Both the position numbers and the translations under genes were made by a program. Shown here piece after piece: positions 41,721 to 51,009 of a stretch of DNA of 64,000 nt (positions within the stretch are counted from its first letter, which is position 1; each line of letters opens with the position of its first letter). The DNA is from Paracoccus saliphilus (GTDB lineage Bacteria; Pseudomonadota; Alphaproteobacteria; Rhodobacterales; Rhodobacteraceae). The notes under the pieces are model-generated. The model did no database searches. It was given only the letters and a program-made list of their open reading frames with translations, and was not told where the DNA came from. The stretch spans positions 1,612,001-1,676,000 of the forward strand of contig NZ_CP067140.1 in the NCBI RefSeq assembly GCF_028553805.1. The letters are read 5' to 3'.

Positions 41721-42865
41721 CAGCCGCCCACGGCGTCGATGGCCTTGCTGCCAAGCCGCATCACGGCGCCCTTCATCCGGCCCATGAATCCCGCTTCGGG
41801 AACGTCCTGCACGGCAAGAAGCGGCGTGACGGCATCCTTGGAGCCGGGCACCGTCACCACCAGTTGCCCCAATTGGTCGCCCTTGGCGATGGGGGCAGGG
41901 ATGGGCGAGTTGTAAACCGCCTCGACCTTGACCTGATCCTGCGCACCTGCGGGGATCAGCACATTGACACCGTCCTTCGTGGTCAGCTCGACATACGACG
42001 CGGTGCCCAGCCAGACCGGAACCCTGACCACGGTTTCACCACCCGGAACCAGCGTTTCCATGGTGAATTGGCGAAAGGCCCAGTTCACGATCCGCTCGGC
42101 CTCTTCGGCGCGGGCGGTGTCGGTTTGCAATCCGGTAATGACAAAGATCACCCGGCGGCCATCCTGCACGGCCGAACCGACCAGCCCGTAACCGGCCTCT
42201 TGCGTGTGGCCCGTCTTCAGCCCGTCCGCGCCGATCCCCAGTTTCAGCAGCGGGTTGCGGTTGAAGCGATTTGCGGGGGCGCGATTGTCAAAGGGAAATT
42301 CGGTCAGGGCAAAATTCTTGTAAAGCTCGGGAAAGTCGCGGATCAGGTGCATCGCGAGAATCCCCAGGTCATGGGCGGTCATCCGATGGCGTGGCTGGGG
42401 CCAGCCCGAGGCATTGGTAAAGACCGAATTGGTCAGTCCCAGCTCCTTGCCTTGCTCCGTCATCTGCCGGGCGAAAGCCTCTTCGGTGCCGGCCAGCCCC
42501 TCGGCCACGACGACACAGGCGTCATTGCCCGACAGCACGATGATGCCCTTGATCAGCTCTTCCACGGTGGGGCGGTCCTGCTCGTTCAGGAACATGGTCG
42601 AGCCGCCCATCTGCCGGGCCTTGGTCGAGACGGGCAGGCGTGTATCCATCTCCACCCGCCCTTCATGCAATGCCTCGAACAGCATGTAAGTCGTCATCAG
42701 CTTGGACATGGAGGCGGGCGGGATCGGCCGGTCGGCATTCTTTTCCATCAGCACGGTGCCGGTCGCCACGTCGTAGACCCATGCTGTTTCGGCATTCGTA
42801 TCGAATGCCTGCGCCGGTGCGGCCAGGGTCAGCAGGGCGATAAGCCTCAGCAGAAAAGCGCGCAT
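41720..42865 (-). CDS. dacA: D-alanyl-D-alanine carboxypeptidase (PBP5/DacA type)
   Basis: Periplasmic peptidoglycan carboxypeptidase of 381 aa. A signal peptide ends about AQA. The active site reads SMSK, the second element is SGN (VLSGNDAC), and the third is KTG (LKTGHTQEA). A C-terminal beta domain and an amphipathic tail (MGRMKGAVMRLGSKAIDAV) should attach it to the membrane. ATG 42865 follows AAAGGA. It is the first gene of dac-tmk-holB-tatD-MBL-AEC and is a shorter paralogue of the SPOR-containing enzyme at 5934. Confidence 0.93.
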   Translation of the reverse strand: MRAFLLRLIALLTLAAPAQAFDTNAETAWVYDVATGTVLMEKNADRPIPPASMSKLMTTYMLFEALHEGRVEMDTRLPVSTKARQMGGSTMFLNEQDRPTVEELIKGIIVLSGNDACVVVAEGLAGTEEAFARQMTEQGKELGLTNSVFTNASGWPQPRHRMTAHDLGILAMHLIRDFPELYKNFALTEFPFDNRAPANRFNRNPLLKLGIGADGLKTGHTQEAGYGLVGSAVQDGRRVIFVITGLQTDTARAEEAERIVNWAFRQFTMETLVPGGETVVRVPVWLGTASYVELTTKDGVNVLIPAGAQDQVKVEAVYNSPIPAPIAKGDQLGQLVVTVPGSKDAVTPLLAVQDVPEAGFMGRMKGAVMRLGSKAIDAVGG

Positions 42866-42977
42866 GAGATGTCCTTTGCCTGTTTGCCTCTGATGGTTAC
42901 TATAAGGGCGAGGTTCCCGCAACGCGCCGTGGCATGGTTCAGGATCAATTTGAACGCAATTTTACCGATCGCGCGGC

Positions 42978-43085
42978 CCTTCTTCTTCGTTGTAAATACC
43001 TTTCTGGGGTCGCGGGCAGGTCGCGCCACTGGTTCGAGAGACCAGCCGGCGACGGGCGTAAAGCCCCCGGCCATCGTGGGATGCA
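42978..43085 (-). repeat. Dispersed intergenic repeat, long form (copy D)
   Basis: Plus strand begins CCCTTCTTCTTCGTTGTAAATACC and ends GCCCCCGGCCATCGTGGGATGCA, matching the ends of the element at 31265-31369 and, in reverse orientation, those of 32408 and 47517. It also contains a CTGGTTCGAGAGACCAG hairpin. The pattern GACC-GCCGG-GACGGG is shared with copy C. Confidence 0.55.
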
Positions 43086-43126
43086 ATCCTGGCGGATTCA
43101 GATTCGGTGAGAACAACGTCATGAAT

Positions 43127-43157
43127 GCGCGGGCGGCAGGAGGAGCACCGCCCGCGC
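43127..43157. terminator. Strong hairpin downstream of mtlK
   Basis: Perfect 10-bp stem GCGCGGGCGG / CCGCCCGCGC with an 11-nt loop, 40 bp after the mtlK stop. It lacks a T-run on the minus strand but is likely the end of the polyol operon. Confidence 0.55.
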
Positions 43158-43196
43158 CTCGCCGGGTGATCTTTCTTGTTCTGCGCAGCCTGCGCG

Positions 43197-44666
43197 TTAC
43201 CCGGCGAGATAGCTGTCGATGGCGGCGCGGGTGCCGCCTTGATGAAGCAAAGTCAGTTTGCGCGAGAAGGCTTCCTGAAAGCGGCTGTCGTCAGTCAGCG
43301 GACCGAAGACCGTGCGGTTTTCCAGAAAAGCCAGGGGGTTTTCGCGCGCGGCAAGTGCACGTTCGCGCAAGGTTTCATGACTGTCGTCATTCGGCGCGAT
43401 TTCATTTCCCGCCTCGTCGCGGCGCTCGCAATAGCGGCACCAGAAGGCGACCTCCTGCGCGAGACCCTCGATGGCGCGGCCGTCGCTCAGGGCATCGCCG
43501 ATGGTGGGCAGGACGAATTTCGGCTGCCGGTTCGAGCCGTCCAAGCAGAGGCGGGCGACGGTGTCACCGATCTCGGGATTGGCGAAACGGTTCACGATCA
43601 ACTCCAGGTAATCGCCGTAATCCACGCCGTCGATGGGGGTAAGCGTCGGGATGATCTCGCGGGTTTCCAGCGCCCGCAGCCACGCCTCGATCTGTGGGTC
43701 GGCCATCGCCTCGTGGACGAAATGGTGTCCCAGAAGCGCGGCGGGATAGGCGATGGCCGCGTGGCCGCCATTGAGAATGCGCAGTTTCATCAGCTCGTGG
43801 CGGCTGACATCGACGACGAATTCCGCCCCGGCCTTTTCCAGCGGCGGGCGACCTTGCGGGAAATTGTCCTCCAGCACCCATTGCCGGAAGGGCTCGCAGA
43901 CCACCGGGGCGGCATCATTGACGCCGAAGCGGTCGCGAACCAGCGACCGCTCGCGATCCGAGGTGGCGGGAGTGATGCAATCGACCATGGAGTTCGGGAA
44001 GGCCACGTTCTCAGTCACCCAATTCCCGAATGCCGGGTCGATCAGTTGCGCAAGCCCGGTCACGGTGCGGGCGCAGACATGGCCGTTTTCGGGCAGGTTG
44101 TCGCAGGACATGACGGTGAAGGGCGGGATGCCCGCGGCCTCGCGGCGGCGAAGGGCGGCAAGGATCATGCCGAACACGCTTTGCGGGGCCTCGGGATTGG
44201 CGGCGTCATGGGCCATGTCGGGATGGCTGGCATCGAACCCGCCGGTCTGCGCATCGACGTAATAGCCGCCCTCGGTGATCGTCAGCGAGACGATGCGGAT
44301 CGCCGGATCTGACATGGCGGCGATCACGGGTTCCGGCGCGACCTCGACGAAATCCACCATCGAGCCGATAATTCGGGCGTTCAACCCCTTCGGGTCCAGC
44401 TCGACCAGCGTGGTCAGCCAATCCTGCGCCTGCAGCCTCTCGCGCATGGCGGCATCGCCGGGACGCACACCCGCGCCGATCAGCGCCCAGTCATGGCCCT
44501 CACCCTGTTCGAAAAGCCGGTCGAGATACCATGCCATATGCGCGCGATGGAAATTGCCGACGCCGACATGCAGGATACCGGGCCGCAGCGCGGCGCGATC
44601 ATAGCCGGGGCGGCTGACGCTGGCCGCCAGATCGTTCAGGGTGGATTGCGACAGGGCGGTAGCCAT
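43197..44666 (-). CDS. mtlK: Mannitol 2-dehydrogenase (polyol-specific long-chain dehydrogenase)
   Basis: Oxidises mannitol, arabitol or sorbitol at C2 using NAD+. Its 489 aa belong to the PSLDR family, with N-terminal GVGNFHRAHMAWYLD and the catalytic motif KLRILNGGHAAIAY, the Lys at about residue 293. No zinc is used by this family. It ends the smoEFGK operon, 90 bp after smoK; that gap contains a CATGGCG / CGCCATG hairpin. Substrate choice among the polyols cannot be read from sequence. Confidence 0.9.
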   Translation of the reverse strand: MATALSQSTLNDLAASVSRPGYDRAALRPGILHVGVGNFHRAHMAWYLDRLFEQGEGHDWALIGAGVRPGDAAMRERLQAQDWLTTLVELDPKGLNARIIGSMVDFVEVAPEPVIAAMSDPAIRIVSLTITEGGYYVDAQTGGFDASHPDMAHDAANPEAPQSVFGMILAALRRREAAGIPPFTVMSCDNLPENGHVCARTVTGLAQLIDPAFGNWVTENVAFPNSMVDCITPATSDRERSLVRDRFGVNDAAPVVCEPFRQWVLEDNFPQGRPPLEKAGAEFVVDVSRHELMKLRILNGGHAAIAYPAALLGHHFVHEAMADPQIEAWLRALETREIIPTLTPIDGVDYGDYLELIVNRFANPEIGDTVARLCLDGSNRQPKFVLPTIGDALSDGRAIEGLAQEVAFWCRYCERRDEAGNEIAPNDDSHETLRERALAARENPLAFLENRTVFGPLTDDSRFQEAFSRKLTLLHQGGTRAAIDSYLAG

Positions 44667-44756
44667 AGTGGAACCTTTCGTCAGGCTGCCTCGGGAATAA
44701 AGGCGTGGTCGGGGGTTTGGGACATGGCGGCGGGCGAGCCGTCGCCATGGTCGCGA

Positions 44757-45758
44757 CTACATACGGTCGCCGTTCTTGTCGAAACGATGGATCTTGTCCT
44801 CGGCGGGGGTCAGCCAGATCTCGTCGCCATGACGGAAAGCCACCTCGCCATCGGCGCGGATGGTGATTGCATCGGCCAGCCCGGTGTCCTCGACATAGAA
44901 GAAACTGTCCGAGCCCAGATGTTCGGACACGCCGATTCGGCCTTTCCATTTGCCGCTATCGGCAGAGACCGAGATATGTTCGGGGCGCACACCGATGGTC
45001 TCGGCGCCGTATTCCGCCGCCGCTGCGCCCGTGAACAGGTTCATCCTCGGGCTGCCGATGAAGCCCGCGACAAAGACATTTCGGGGATTGCGATACAGTT
45101 CCAACGGGCTGCCGACCTGCTCGATCCGGCCTGCCTGCAGGACGACGATCTTGTCGGCCATGGTCATCGCCTCGACCTGGTCATGGGTCACGTAGATCAT
45201 CGTGGTCTTCAGACGGTTATGCAGCTCGCTGATCTCCAGCCGCATGCCGACCCGCAGGGCGGCATCCAGGTTGGACAGCGGCTCGTCGAACAGGAAGGCC
45301 GACGGCTCGCGCACGATGGCCCGGCCGATGGCGACACGCTGGCGCTGACCGCCCGAAAGCTGGCCCGGGCGGCGGTCCAGGTAGTCGGTCAGGTTCAGTG
45401 CCTTTGCCGCCGAATCGATCCGGCGTTTCTGCTCGGCGTCGTCGATGCCCGCCATCTTCATCGGAAAGGCGATGTTCTTGCGCACCGACATATGCGGGTA
45501 AAGCGCATATGACTGAAACACCATGGCCAGCCCGCGTTTGGCCGGAGAGGCCTGGGTGGCATCCGATCCATCGATCACGATCTTGCCGCCCGTGACATCC
45601 TCCAGCCCCGCGATCAGGCGCAGGAGCGTGGATTTGCCGCAGCCCGAGGGACCGACGAAGACGACGAATTCGCCATCCTCGATGGTCAGGTCCAGCGGCG
45701 GGATGACCTCGACTTCGCCGAAGCTCTTGGCGACATTTTCAAGGGTGATTTGTCCCAT
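44757..45758 (-). CDS. smoK: Polyol ABC transporter ATPase
   Basis: A 333-aa MalK-type ATPase. Walker A is GPSGCGKST, the signature is [14 protein letters not shown], Walker B is [12 protein letters not shown], and the H-loop is VTHDQ. A C-terminal TOBE domain follows. GGAGAAG precedes ATG 45758. It energises SmoFG. Confidence 0.9.
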   Translation of the reverse strand: MGQITLENVAKSFGEVEVIPPLDLTIEDGEFVVFVGPSGCGKSTLLRLIAGLEDVTGGKIVIDGSDATQASPAKRGLAMVFQSYALYPHMSVRKNIAFPMKMAGIDDAEQKRRIDSAAKALNLTDYLDRRPGQLSGGQRQRVAIGRAIVREPSAFLFDEPLSNLDAALRVGMRLEISELHNRLKTTMIYVTHDQVEAMTMADKIVVLQAGRIEQVGSPLELYRNPRNVFVAGFIGSPRMNLFTGAAAAEYGAETIGVRPEHISVSADSGKWKGRIGVSEHLGSDSFFYVEDTGLADAITIRADGEVAFRHGDEIWLTPAEDKIHRFDKNGDRM

Positions 45759-45770
45759 TGTTCTTCTCCG

Positions 45771-46601
45771 TTACTTCACGGCGCCGAAGGTCAGGCCGCG
45801 GACGAGTTGCTTCTGGCTGAACCAGCCGAGGATCAGGATCGGGGCGATGGCCATGGTCGAGGCCGCGCTGAGTTTCGCGTAGAACAGGCCTTGTGGCGAC
45901 GAGAAGCTGGCGATGAAGGCCGTCAAGGGCGCGGCATTCGTCGTGGTCAGGTTCAGCGTCCAGAAGGCTTCGTTCCATGCAAGGATCACGTTCAGAAGCA
46001 TCGTCGAAGCGATGCCCGGCACGGCCATGGGGGTCAGCACATAGATGATCTCGTTGCGCAGATTGGCGCCGTCCATCCGCGCGGCCTCCAGGATCTCTCC
46101 GGGGATCTCGCGGAAATAGGTGAACAGCATCCAGACGATGATCGGCAGGTTCATCAGCATCATGATGATGACCAGCGCGGTGCGCGTATCCAGAAGCCCC
46201 ATGCTGCGCAGCCCCAAATAGACCGGTACCAGCACGCCGACCGCAGGCATCATCTTGGTGGACAGCATCCACATCAGCACGTTCTTGGTGTTCTTCGTGG
46301 GCTGGAAGGCCATCGACCAGGCGGCGGGAATGGCGATGGCCAGCCCCAGAAGCGTCGAGCCGATCGAGATCACCACCGAGTTCATGAAATAGCGGGCGTA
46401 ATCCGAGCGGGTATTGACGTCGATATAGTTCTGCAGCGTCCAGTCGAAGTTGAACCAGACCGGGGGCGAGGCGATGGCCGTGGCCTCGGTCTTGAAGGAT
46501 GTCAGCACGGTCCAGATGATCGGGAAGGAGATCAGTATCCCGATACCCCATGCGACGAGTGTGACGAGGGCGCGCTGGCCCGTTGTGGTTTGTCTCGCCA
46601 T
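45771..46601 (-). CDS. smoG: Polyol ABC transporter permease
   Basis: A 276-aa inner-membrane permease of the MalG type with six hydrophobic segments. The EAA-like coupling motif is EAARMDGANLRNEI. One base separates it from smoF. Function is inferred from family and operon. Confidence 0.88.
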   Translation of the reverse strand: MARQTTTGQRALVTLVAWGIGILISFPIIWTVLTSFKTEATAIASPPVWFNFDWTLQNYIDVNTRSDYARYFMNSVVISIGSTLLGLAIAIPAAWSMAFQPTKNTKNVLMWMLSTKMMPAVGVLVPVYLGLRSMGLLDTRTALVIIMMLMNLPIIVWMLFTYFREIPGEILEAARMDGANLRNEIIYVLTPMAVPGIASTMLLNVILAWNEAFWTLNLTTTNAAPLTAFIASFSSPQGLFYAKLSAASTMAIAPILILGWFSQKQLVRGLTFGAVK

Positions 46602-46602
46602 G

Positions 46603-47472
46603 TCAGAGCTCCAGGTTCTTGCCGACCGCGCGCATCAGGAAGAAGGCGACGATATTGGCGATGATGACGGCGATCACCCCTCCGGCCGCGCCCATGCCCG
46701 CGTCGAACTGCTTGAGCGAGAGGTTGTAGATCAGGAAGGGGATATTGGTGGAGGCATAGCCCGGACCGCCTGCCGTGGTGACGTAGATCTCGGCGAAGAC
46801 CGCCAGAAGGAAGATCGTCTGGATCAGCACGACCACGGTGATCGAGCGGGTCAGATGTGGCAGGGTCAGGTAGAAGAAGCGGCTGAGCCAGCCCGCACCA
46901 TCCATCTCGGCGGCTTCCATCTGCTCGCTGTCGAGAGACTGCAGCGCCGTCAGCAGGATCAGAGTGGCAAAGGGCAGCCAAGCCCATGCCACCATGATGA
47001 CGATGGACAGAAGCGGCAGGGTCGAGAGGAAATCCACCGGCTGCAGCCCGAATGCGCGGAAGAGATGCGCGAACAGCCCGTTGACCGGGTTCATGAACAT
47101 GTTTTTCCACACCAGCGCCGAGACGGTCGGCATGACGAAGAAGGGCGAGATCACCAGGATGCGGACGATGCCCTGGCCCCAGAACTCCATGTTCAGAAGA
47201 AGCGCCAGAAGGATGCCGCCGATGGTGGTGATCGCCAGCACGCCCAGCACCAGCACCAGCGTGTTGACCAGCGCCGGGATGAAGGCCGGGTCGGTCAGGA
47301 AATAGTAGTAATTCTCGAACCCGGTCCAGGAGGCGGGCGGGGTCAGGATATTGTAGCGGAGGAACGAGAAGTAGATCGTCGTCCCGAGCGGAATGATCAT
47401 CCACGCCAGAAGCAGGATCACGGATGGAGAGATCATCAACCGCGCCGCCTTATGCGCACGTTGCGTGGCCAT
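46603..47472 (-). CDS. smoF: Polyol ABC transporter permease
   Basis: A 289-aa permease of the MalF type with six to seven hydrophobic segments. The coupling motif is EAAEMDGAGWLSRFF. AAGGA precedes ATG 47472. It is 206 bp downstream of smoE, a gap that holds a repeat and a terminator-like hairpin, so its level is probably lower than the binding protein. Confidence 0.88.
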   Translation of the reverse strand: MATQRAHKAARLMISPSVILLLAWMIIPLGTTIYFSFLRYNILTPPASWTGFENYYYFLTDPAFIPALVNTLVLVLGVLAITTIGGILLALLLNMEFWGQGIVRILVISPFFVMPTVSALVWKNMFMNPVNGLFAHLFRAFGLQPVDFLSTLPLLSIVIMVAWAWLPFATLILLTALQSLDSEQMEAAEMDGAGWLSRFFYLTLPHLTRSITVVVLIQTIFLLAVFAEIYVTTAGGPGYASTNIPFLIYNLSLKQFDAGMGAAGGVIAVIIANIVAFFLMRAVGKNLEL

Positions 47473-47516
47473 GGGGCAGTTCCTTCAGGTTGCGCCGGGC
47501 TGGGTCCGGGGCCTGT

Positions 47517-47589
47517 TGCGTCCCGCGATAGCCGGGGGGCTGTCTGCCCCCCGGCGCCCCCCGAGGATATTTGCCTGAAGAAGAAGGGG
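47517..47589 (+). repeat. Dispersed intergenic repeat, short form (copy B)
   Basis: Aligned without gaps to 32408-32480 with six substitutions over 73 bp. The hairpin CCGGGGGGC-TGTCT-GCCCCCCGG is intact. It lies inside the smoE-smoF intercistronic gap. Confidence 0.85.
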
Positions 47590-47635
47590 GCGGGACGGGG
47601 CACCGTTTGGCGGAGCCGGCGTGAAAGCGGAGAAA

Positions 47636-47671
47636 GGCCGACCGGGATCGAGCGAGCCGTTCCGGTCGGCC
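47636..47671 (-). terminator. Intercistronic hairpin after smoE
   Basis: Perfect 10-bp stem GGCCGACCGG / CCGGTCGGCC followed on the minus strand by TTTCT, eight bases after the smoE stop. Such structures after binding-protein genes protect or partly terminate transcripts, giving more binding protein than permease. Confidence 0.65.
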
Positions 47672-47678
47672 GGGCTAC

Positions 47679-48995
47679 TTACTTTGGATAGCCGGCGCGG
47701 CGCATCTCTCGCGTGGCGGTGGCCTGCGCCGCGGTCAATGCCTCTTCGACGCTGGTCTGGCCGGTGACGGCGGCCGAGAAGAGCTGACCGATGGTGGTGG
47801 CGATTCCCTGGAATTCCGGGATCGCGACATATTGCGCGCCGACATAGGGCACCTCATCCACGGTCGGGCTGCCCGGATTGGCCGAGTTGATCGCAGCCAG
47901 GGTCATCTCCGCGAAGGGCGCGACCTCGGTATATTCCGGATTCTCGTAGAGAGATGTGCGGGTGCCCGGAGGCACGGCCAGCCAGCCCTCGTTCTCGGCT
48001 ACCAGCTCGGTATAGCCCTTGGAGGTCGCCCATTCGATGAAGGTTTGCGCGGCCTCGGGGTTTTCCGAGCTGGCCGGGATCGCCAGCGACCAGGCCCAGA
48101 GCCAGTTGGCCTTCTGTCCGCCTTCGGCGCTTGGAGCCTGGGCGAAGCCGACCTTGTCGGCAACGGTCGAATCGTCGGGATTGGTCACGAAACCCGCCGC
48201 GACCGTGGCATCGTACCACATGCCGCATTTGCCGGTCTGGAACAGTGCCAGGTTCTCGTTGAAGCCGTTCGAGGAGGCGCCGGGAGGGCCGTAATTGCCC
48301 ATCACATCGACATAGAAGCTCATGGCCTCATTCCAGGCCGGCTGATCGAATTGCGGAACCCATTCCGCATCGAACCATTTTCCGCCGAAGGAATTCGCCA
48401 TCGAGGTCAGCAGCGCCATGTTCTCGCCCCAACCGGCCTTGCCGCGCAGGCAGATGCCGTAGACCCCGCTATCGGGGTCATGCATCGCCTCGGCGGCCTG
48501 GCGGATGAAATCCCATGTCGGCTCTTCGGGCATCTCCAGCCCGGCGGCCTCCATCAGGTCGGTGCGATACATCACCATGGCGCTTTCGCCATAGAAGGGG
48601 GCGGCGTAAAGCGTGCCGTCGACGCTCAGTGCCTCGCGGATCGCGGGCAGCAGGTCATCGACATCGTATTCGGCGCTCATCTCGAGCGGCTTGAGCCAGT
48701 CCTGCTTGCCCCAGATCGGAACCTCGTAAGTGCCGATGGTCATCACGTCATACTGGCCGCCATTGGTGGCGATGTCGGTGGTGACCTTCTCGCGCAGGAC
48801 GTTTTCCTCGAGCGTTACCCATTCGATCTTGATGTCGGGATGGGCCGCTTCGAATTCGCCGGTCAGGCCCTGCATGCGGATCATGTCGCCATTGTTCACG
48901 GTGGCGACGGTCAGCGTCACGTCCTGGGCTGCCGCGAGGCCGGCCGAGGCGCAAAGCGCGGTTGCACCCATCAGGATGCGGAAAGTCGTGGTCAT
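47679..48995 (-). CDS. smoE: Polyol ABC transporter periplasmic binding protein
   Basis: A 438-aa family 1 solute-binding protein with a signal peptide ending about LAAAQ. The mature part starts with DVTLTVATVNNGDMIRMQGL and contains ANGGQYDVMTIGTYE and YAAPFYGESAMVMYRTDLM. Similarity to SmoE of the Rhodobacter sorbitol/mannitol system rests on the operon (SmoFGK, MtlK). ATG 48995 has GGGAGGA upstream. Confidence 0.88.
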   Translation of the reverse strand: MTTTFRILMGATALCASAGLAAAQDVTLTVATVNNGDMIRMQGLTGEFEAAHPDIKIEWVTLEENVLREKVTTDIATNGGQYDVMTIGTYEVPIWGKQDWLKPLEMSAEYDVDDLLPAIREALSVDGTLYAAPFYGESAMVMYRTDLMEAAGLEMPEEPTWDFIRQAAEAMHDPDSGVYGICLRGKAGWGENMALLTSMANSFGGKWFDAEWVPQFDQPAWNEAMSFYVDVMGNYGPPGASSNGFNENLALFQTGKCGMWYDATVAAGFVTNPDDSTVADKVGFAQAPSAEGGQKANWLWAWSLAIPASSENPEAAQTFIEWATSKGYTELVAENEGWLAVPPGTRTSLYENPEYTEVAPFAEMTLAAINSANPGSPTVDEVPYVGAQYVAIPEFQGIATTIGQLFSAAVTGQTSVEEALTAAQATATREMRRAGYPK

Positions 48996-49017
48996 GATGT
49001 CCTCCCTTACGGTTTGA

Positions 49018-49069
49018 GCAAATGCCAATCCGATGGGCAAATATTCGCAAATTGTCAAGATTCTGTCAA
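49018..49069 (-). promoter_or_regulatory. smoE promoter with repeated GCAAAT elements
   Basis: On the minus strand TTGACA (49064-49069) is spaced 18 bp from AATATT (49040-49045), a sigma-70-like promoter. ATTTGC occurs at 49047-49052, 49037-49042 and 49018-49023, spaced 10 and 19 bp, so on one helix face and overlapping the spacer and -10 region. This looks like a regulator-binding array. Confidence 0.5.
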
Positions 49070-49084
49070 TCATCAAATGCGAAA

Positions 49085-49096
49085 CCTGCATGCAGG
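49085..49096. promoter_or_regulatory. 12-bp perfect palindrome upstream of smoE
   Basis: CCTGCATGCAGG lies between the regulator gene end (49151) and the smoE promoter. Candidate operator for the SorC-type regulator; unproven. Confidence 0.35.
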
Positions 49097-49150
49097 GCTC
49101 GAAACACTGCGTGCAAGGGATTGTAATCGTTCAGGAATGAAGCGCGATAT

Positions 49151-50107
49151 TCAGGCGAGTAGCCGTTCGGCCGTAGCCTCGGAGGTCACCAGCACGTTGA
49201 CCAATTGCCCGATCAATGCCGCCCGAATCGCCGGCAGCTTGGTTTCGCCCGAGGCGACGGCGATCACCGGGCGTTCGCTGTTGCGCGGCAGTGGTGCGGA
49301 GGCGACGCGGCGATTGAAGGCGCAATCGATGATATTGCCTTCGCGATCATAGACCCAGCTTGTGATCTCGCCCGTGGCTCCGGCGCGGGCCAGTTCTGCC
49401 ATCTCGGCGGCGGAGACGAAACCATCGACATGGAGGGGGGCGCTTTCATCCATCTGGCCCACGCCGACCACCGAGAGATCGGCGTGGCGGCACAGTTCCA
49501 GCGTATTCCGCGCCGCCTCCTGTTCCTGCATCTGCACTAGTTCGTCGGGATGGCTGACCAGCACCGGCAGGGGATTGGGGTAATGCGGCGCGCCTATCCG
49601 CTCGGCCAGGTGAATGGTGGCGTTGTAGGGCGAGGCGGCGCCGTCCGACATCATGTTGCCAAGCCGCGATGCGACCACGTGATGCGGGCAGGACATACGC
49701 GGCAACTGCTCGACCGTGGCTTTCACCGCCCGGCCGGTGCCAAGGCTGATGACCCGGCGCTCGGGCGATTTCAACGTCTTTTCCATCTCGGCTGCGGCGG
49801 CGATGGCGATGCCGGTCAGCAGATCGGGCGCGCCGGGGTCGGAGGGCACGACCTCGCAGCCGTTCAGGCCATAGCGGTCGGTCAATGCGCGAGCGAGATC
49901 CATGCACCGGGCGATTGGATGGTCGAGCCGGACCTTGATCAGCTTTTCGCTGACCGCCATCGCCACCAGTCGCTGCGCGCTCTGGCGGCTGACGCCAAGC
50001 TTGCGGGCGATCTCGTCCTGCGTGTTGCCCGCGACGTAATAGAGCCATCCGGCGCGCGCGGCATCGTCCAGCCGTGTCGTGTCGGGCGTGAAACGTCCTG
50101 TGCTCAC
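49151..50107 (-). CDS. smoC: SorC/DeoR-type sugar-binding transcriptional regulator
   Basis: A 318-aa regulator. The N-terminal HTH is NTQDEIARKLGVSRQSAQRLV, and the C-terminal effector-binding domain includes VISLGTGRAVKATVEQLP and VVGVGQM. It sits directly upstream of smoE on the same strand and is the likely regulator of polyol uptake. GTG 50107 overlaps the HAD stop (GTGA). The symbol is by analogy with the Rhodobacter locus. Confidence 0.8.
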   Translation of the reverse strand: MSTGRFTPDTTRLDDAARAGWLYYVAGNTQDEIARKLGVSRQSAQRLVAMAVSEKLIKVRLDHPIARCMDLARALTDRYGLNGCEVVPSDPGAPDLLTGIAIAAAAEMEKTLKSPERRVISLGTGRAVKATVEQLPRMSCPHHVVASRLGNMMSDGAASPYNATIHLAERIGAPHYPNPLPVLVSHPDELVQMQEQEAARNTLELCRHADLSVVGVGQMDESAPLHVDGFVSAAEMAELARAGATGEITSWVYDREGNIIDCAFNRRVASAPLPRNSERPVIAVASGETKLPAIRAALIGQLVNVLVTSEATAERLLA

Positions 50108-50775
50108 CGGATCTCTCCAAATGTTTCGATTTCTTCCAAGAGGTGCGGGAAATCCTCCCAGTTGTCAAAGCTGTGCACATCGGCGGGGGTGGCAAGAGGA
50201 TGGCCGCGCAGATGCGAGGCGCCGCGATAGGCCAGCACGCGCATGCCTGCGGCTCGGGCGGCCTCGATCCCCGGCAGGCTGTCCTCGATTACCAGTGTGG
50301 CGGCCGGATCGACGCCCATTCGGTTTGCCGCGAAGAGGAACAGGTCGGGGGCGGGCTTGCCATGCGCCACCTGGCTGGAGGTAAAAACATGGGGGCCGAA
50401 AAACTCCGACAGGCCAATGAGTTGCAATGTCCTTTCCACTCGGGGGCGGCTGGAGGAGGTGGCGACGCAGCAGGGTTTGCGCAACTGCGCCAGCATTGCC
50501 GGTAAGCCGGGGGTCGGGGCAAGCTCGTCCTCGAAACGCAAGAGCAGGCGGCGGCGGTACTCGGCCTCGAAATCCTCGGGCAGGGCGCGATTGAACCGCT
50601 CGCGGATGACCTTGGCCACGGTCGGGAAACTGCGGCCCAGGAAATCGCGGCGGACATCGTCGGGGCCGATCGACAGGCCCAGCTCCGCCAGTTGTGCGAT
50701 CATGACGCTGGCCGAGAGAACCTCGCTATCGGCGATGACACCGTCGCAATCAAAGATCACCAGTCCGATCCGCAT
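50104..50775 (-). CDS. HAD-superfamily phosphatase, polyol locus
   Basis: A 223-aa beta-phosphoglucomutase-like phosphatase. Motif I is FDCDGVIADSE, motif II is the Ser in VATSSSRP, and motifs III/IV are GKPAPDLFLFAA and VIEDSLPGIEAARAAG. ATG 50775 follows AAGGAAA. It is coupled to the regulator by a GTGA overlap and may dephosphorylate a sugar phosphate formed from the imported polyol. The substrate is unknown. Confidence 0.82.
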   Translation of the reverse strand: MRIGLVIFDCDGVIADSEVLSASVMIAQLAELGLSIGPDDVRRDFLGRSFPTVAKVIRERFNRALPEDFEAEYRRRLLLRFEDELAPTPGLPAMLAQLRKPCCVATSSSRPRVERTLQLIGLSEFFGPHVFTSSQVAHGKPAPDLFLFAANRMGVDPAATLVIEDSLPGIEAARAAGMRVLAYRGASHLRGHPLATPADVHSFDNWEDFPHLLEEIETFGEIR

Positions 50776-51009
50776 CCCGTTTCCTTGCATTGCCGATGGG
50801 AGAGCAGCGGGAGAAGGGCGCAAGAGTGCGATGCTGTCAATGGAAAAGGGTTCCTGCTGAAATGCCGCGCCCGAAGGCGCGACATCCCAGCAGGGAGGAG
50901 TGTTCGAGGATATGTTCCAAATTCCCGAACAAGACCATGCTGGCACATGCGGATTAAGATTGTATTGTCAGGTTGCGATAAAAACGGTTCGGGGAAGAAA
51001 GAGGGCGGG

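Larger units (their letters stand above)
42866..43196. other. 331-bp intergenic region, dac promoter side and mtlK 3' side
   Basis: Contains the dispersed repeat copy D (42978-43085) and the terminator-like hairpin 43127-43157. No open reading frame is supportable. The dac operon promoter should lie in 42866-42977. Confidence 0.6.
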
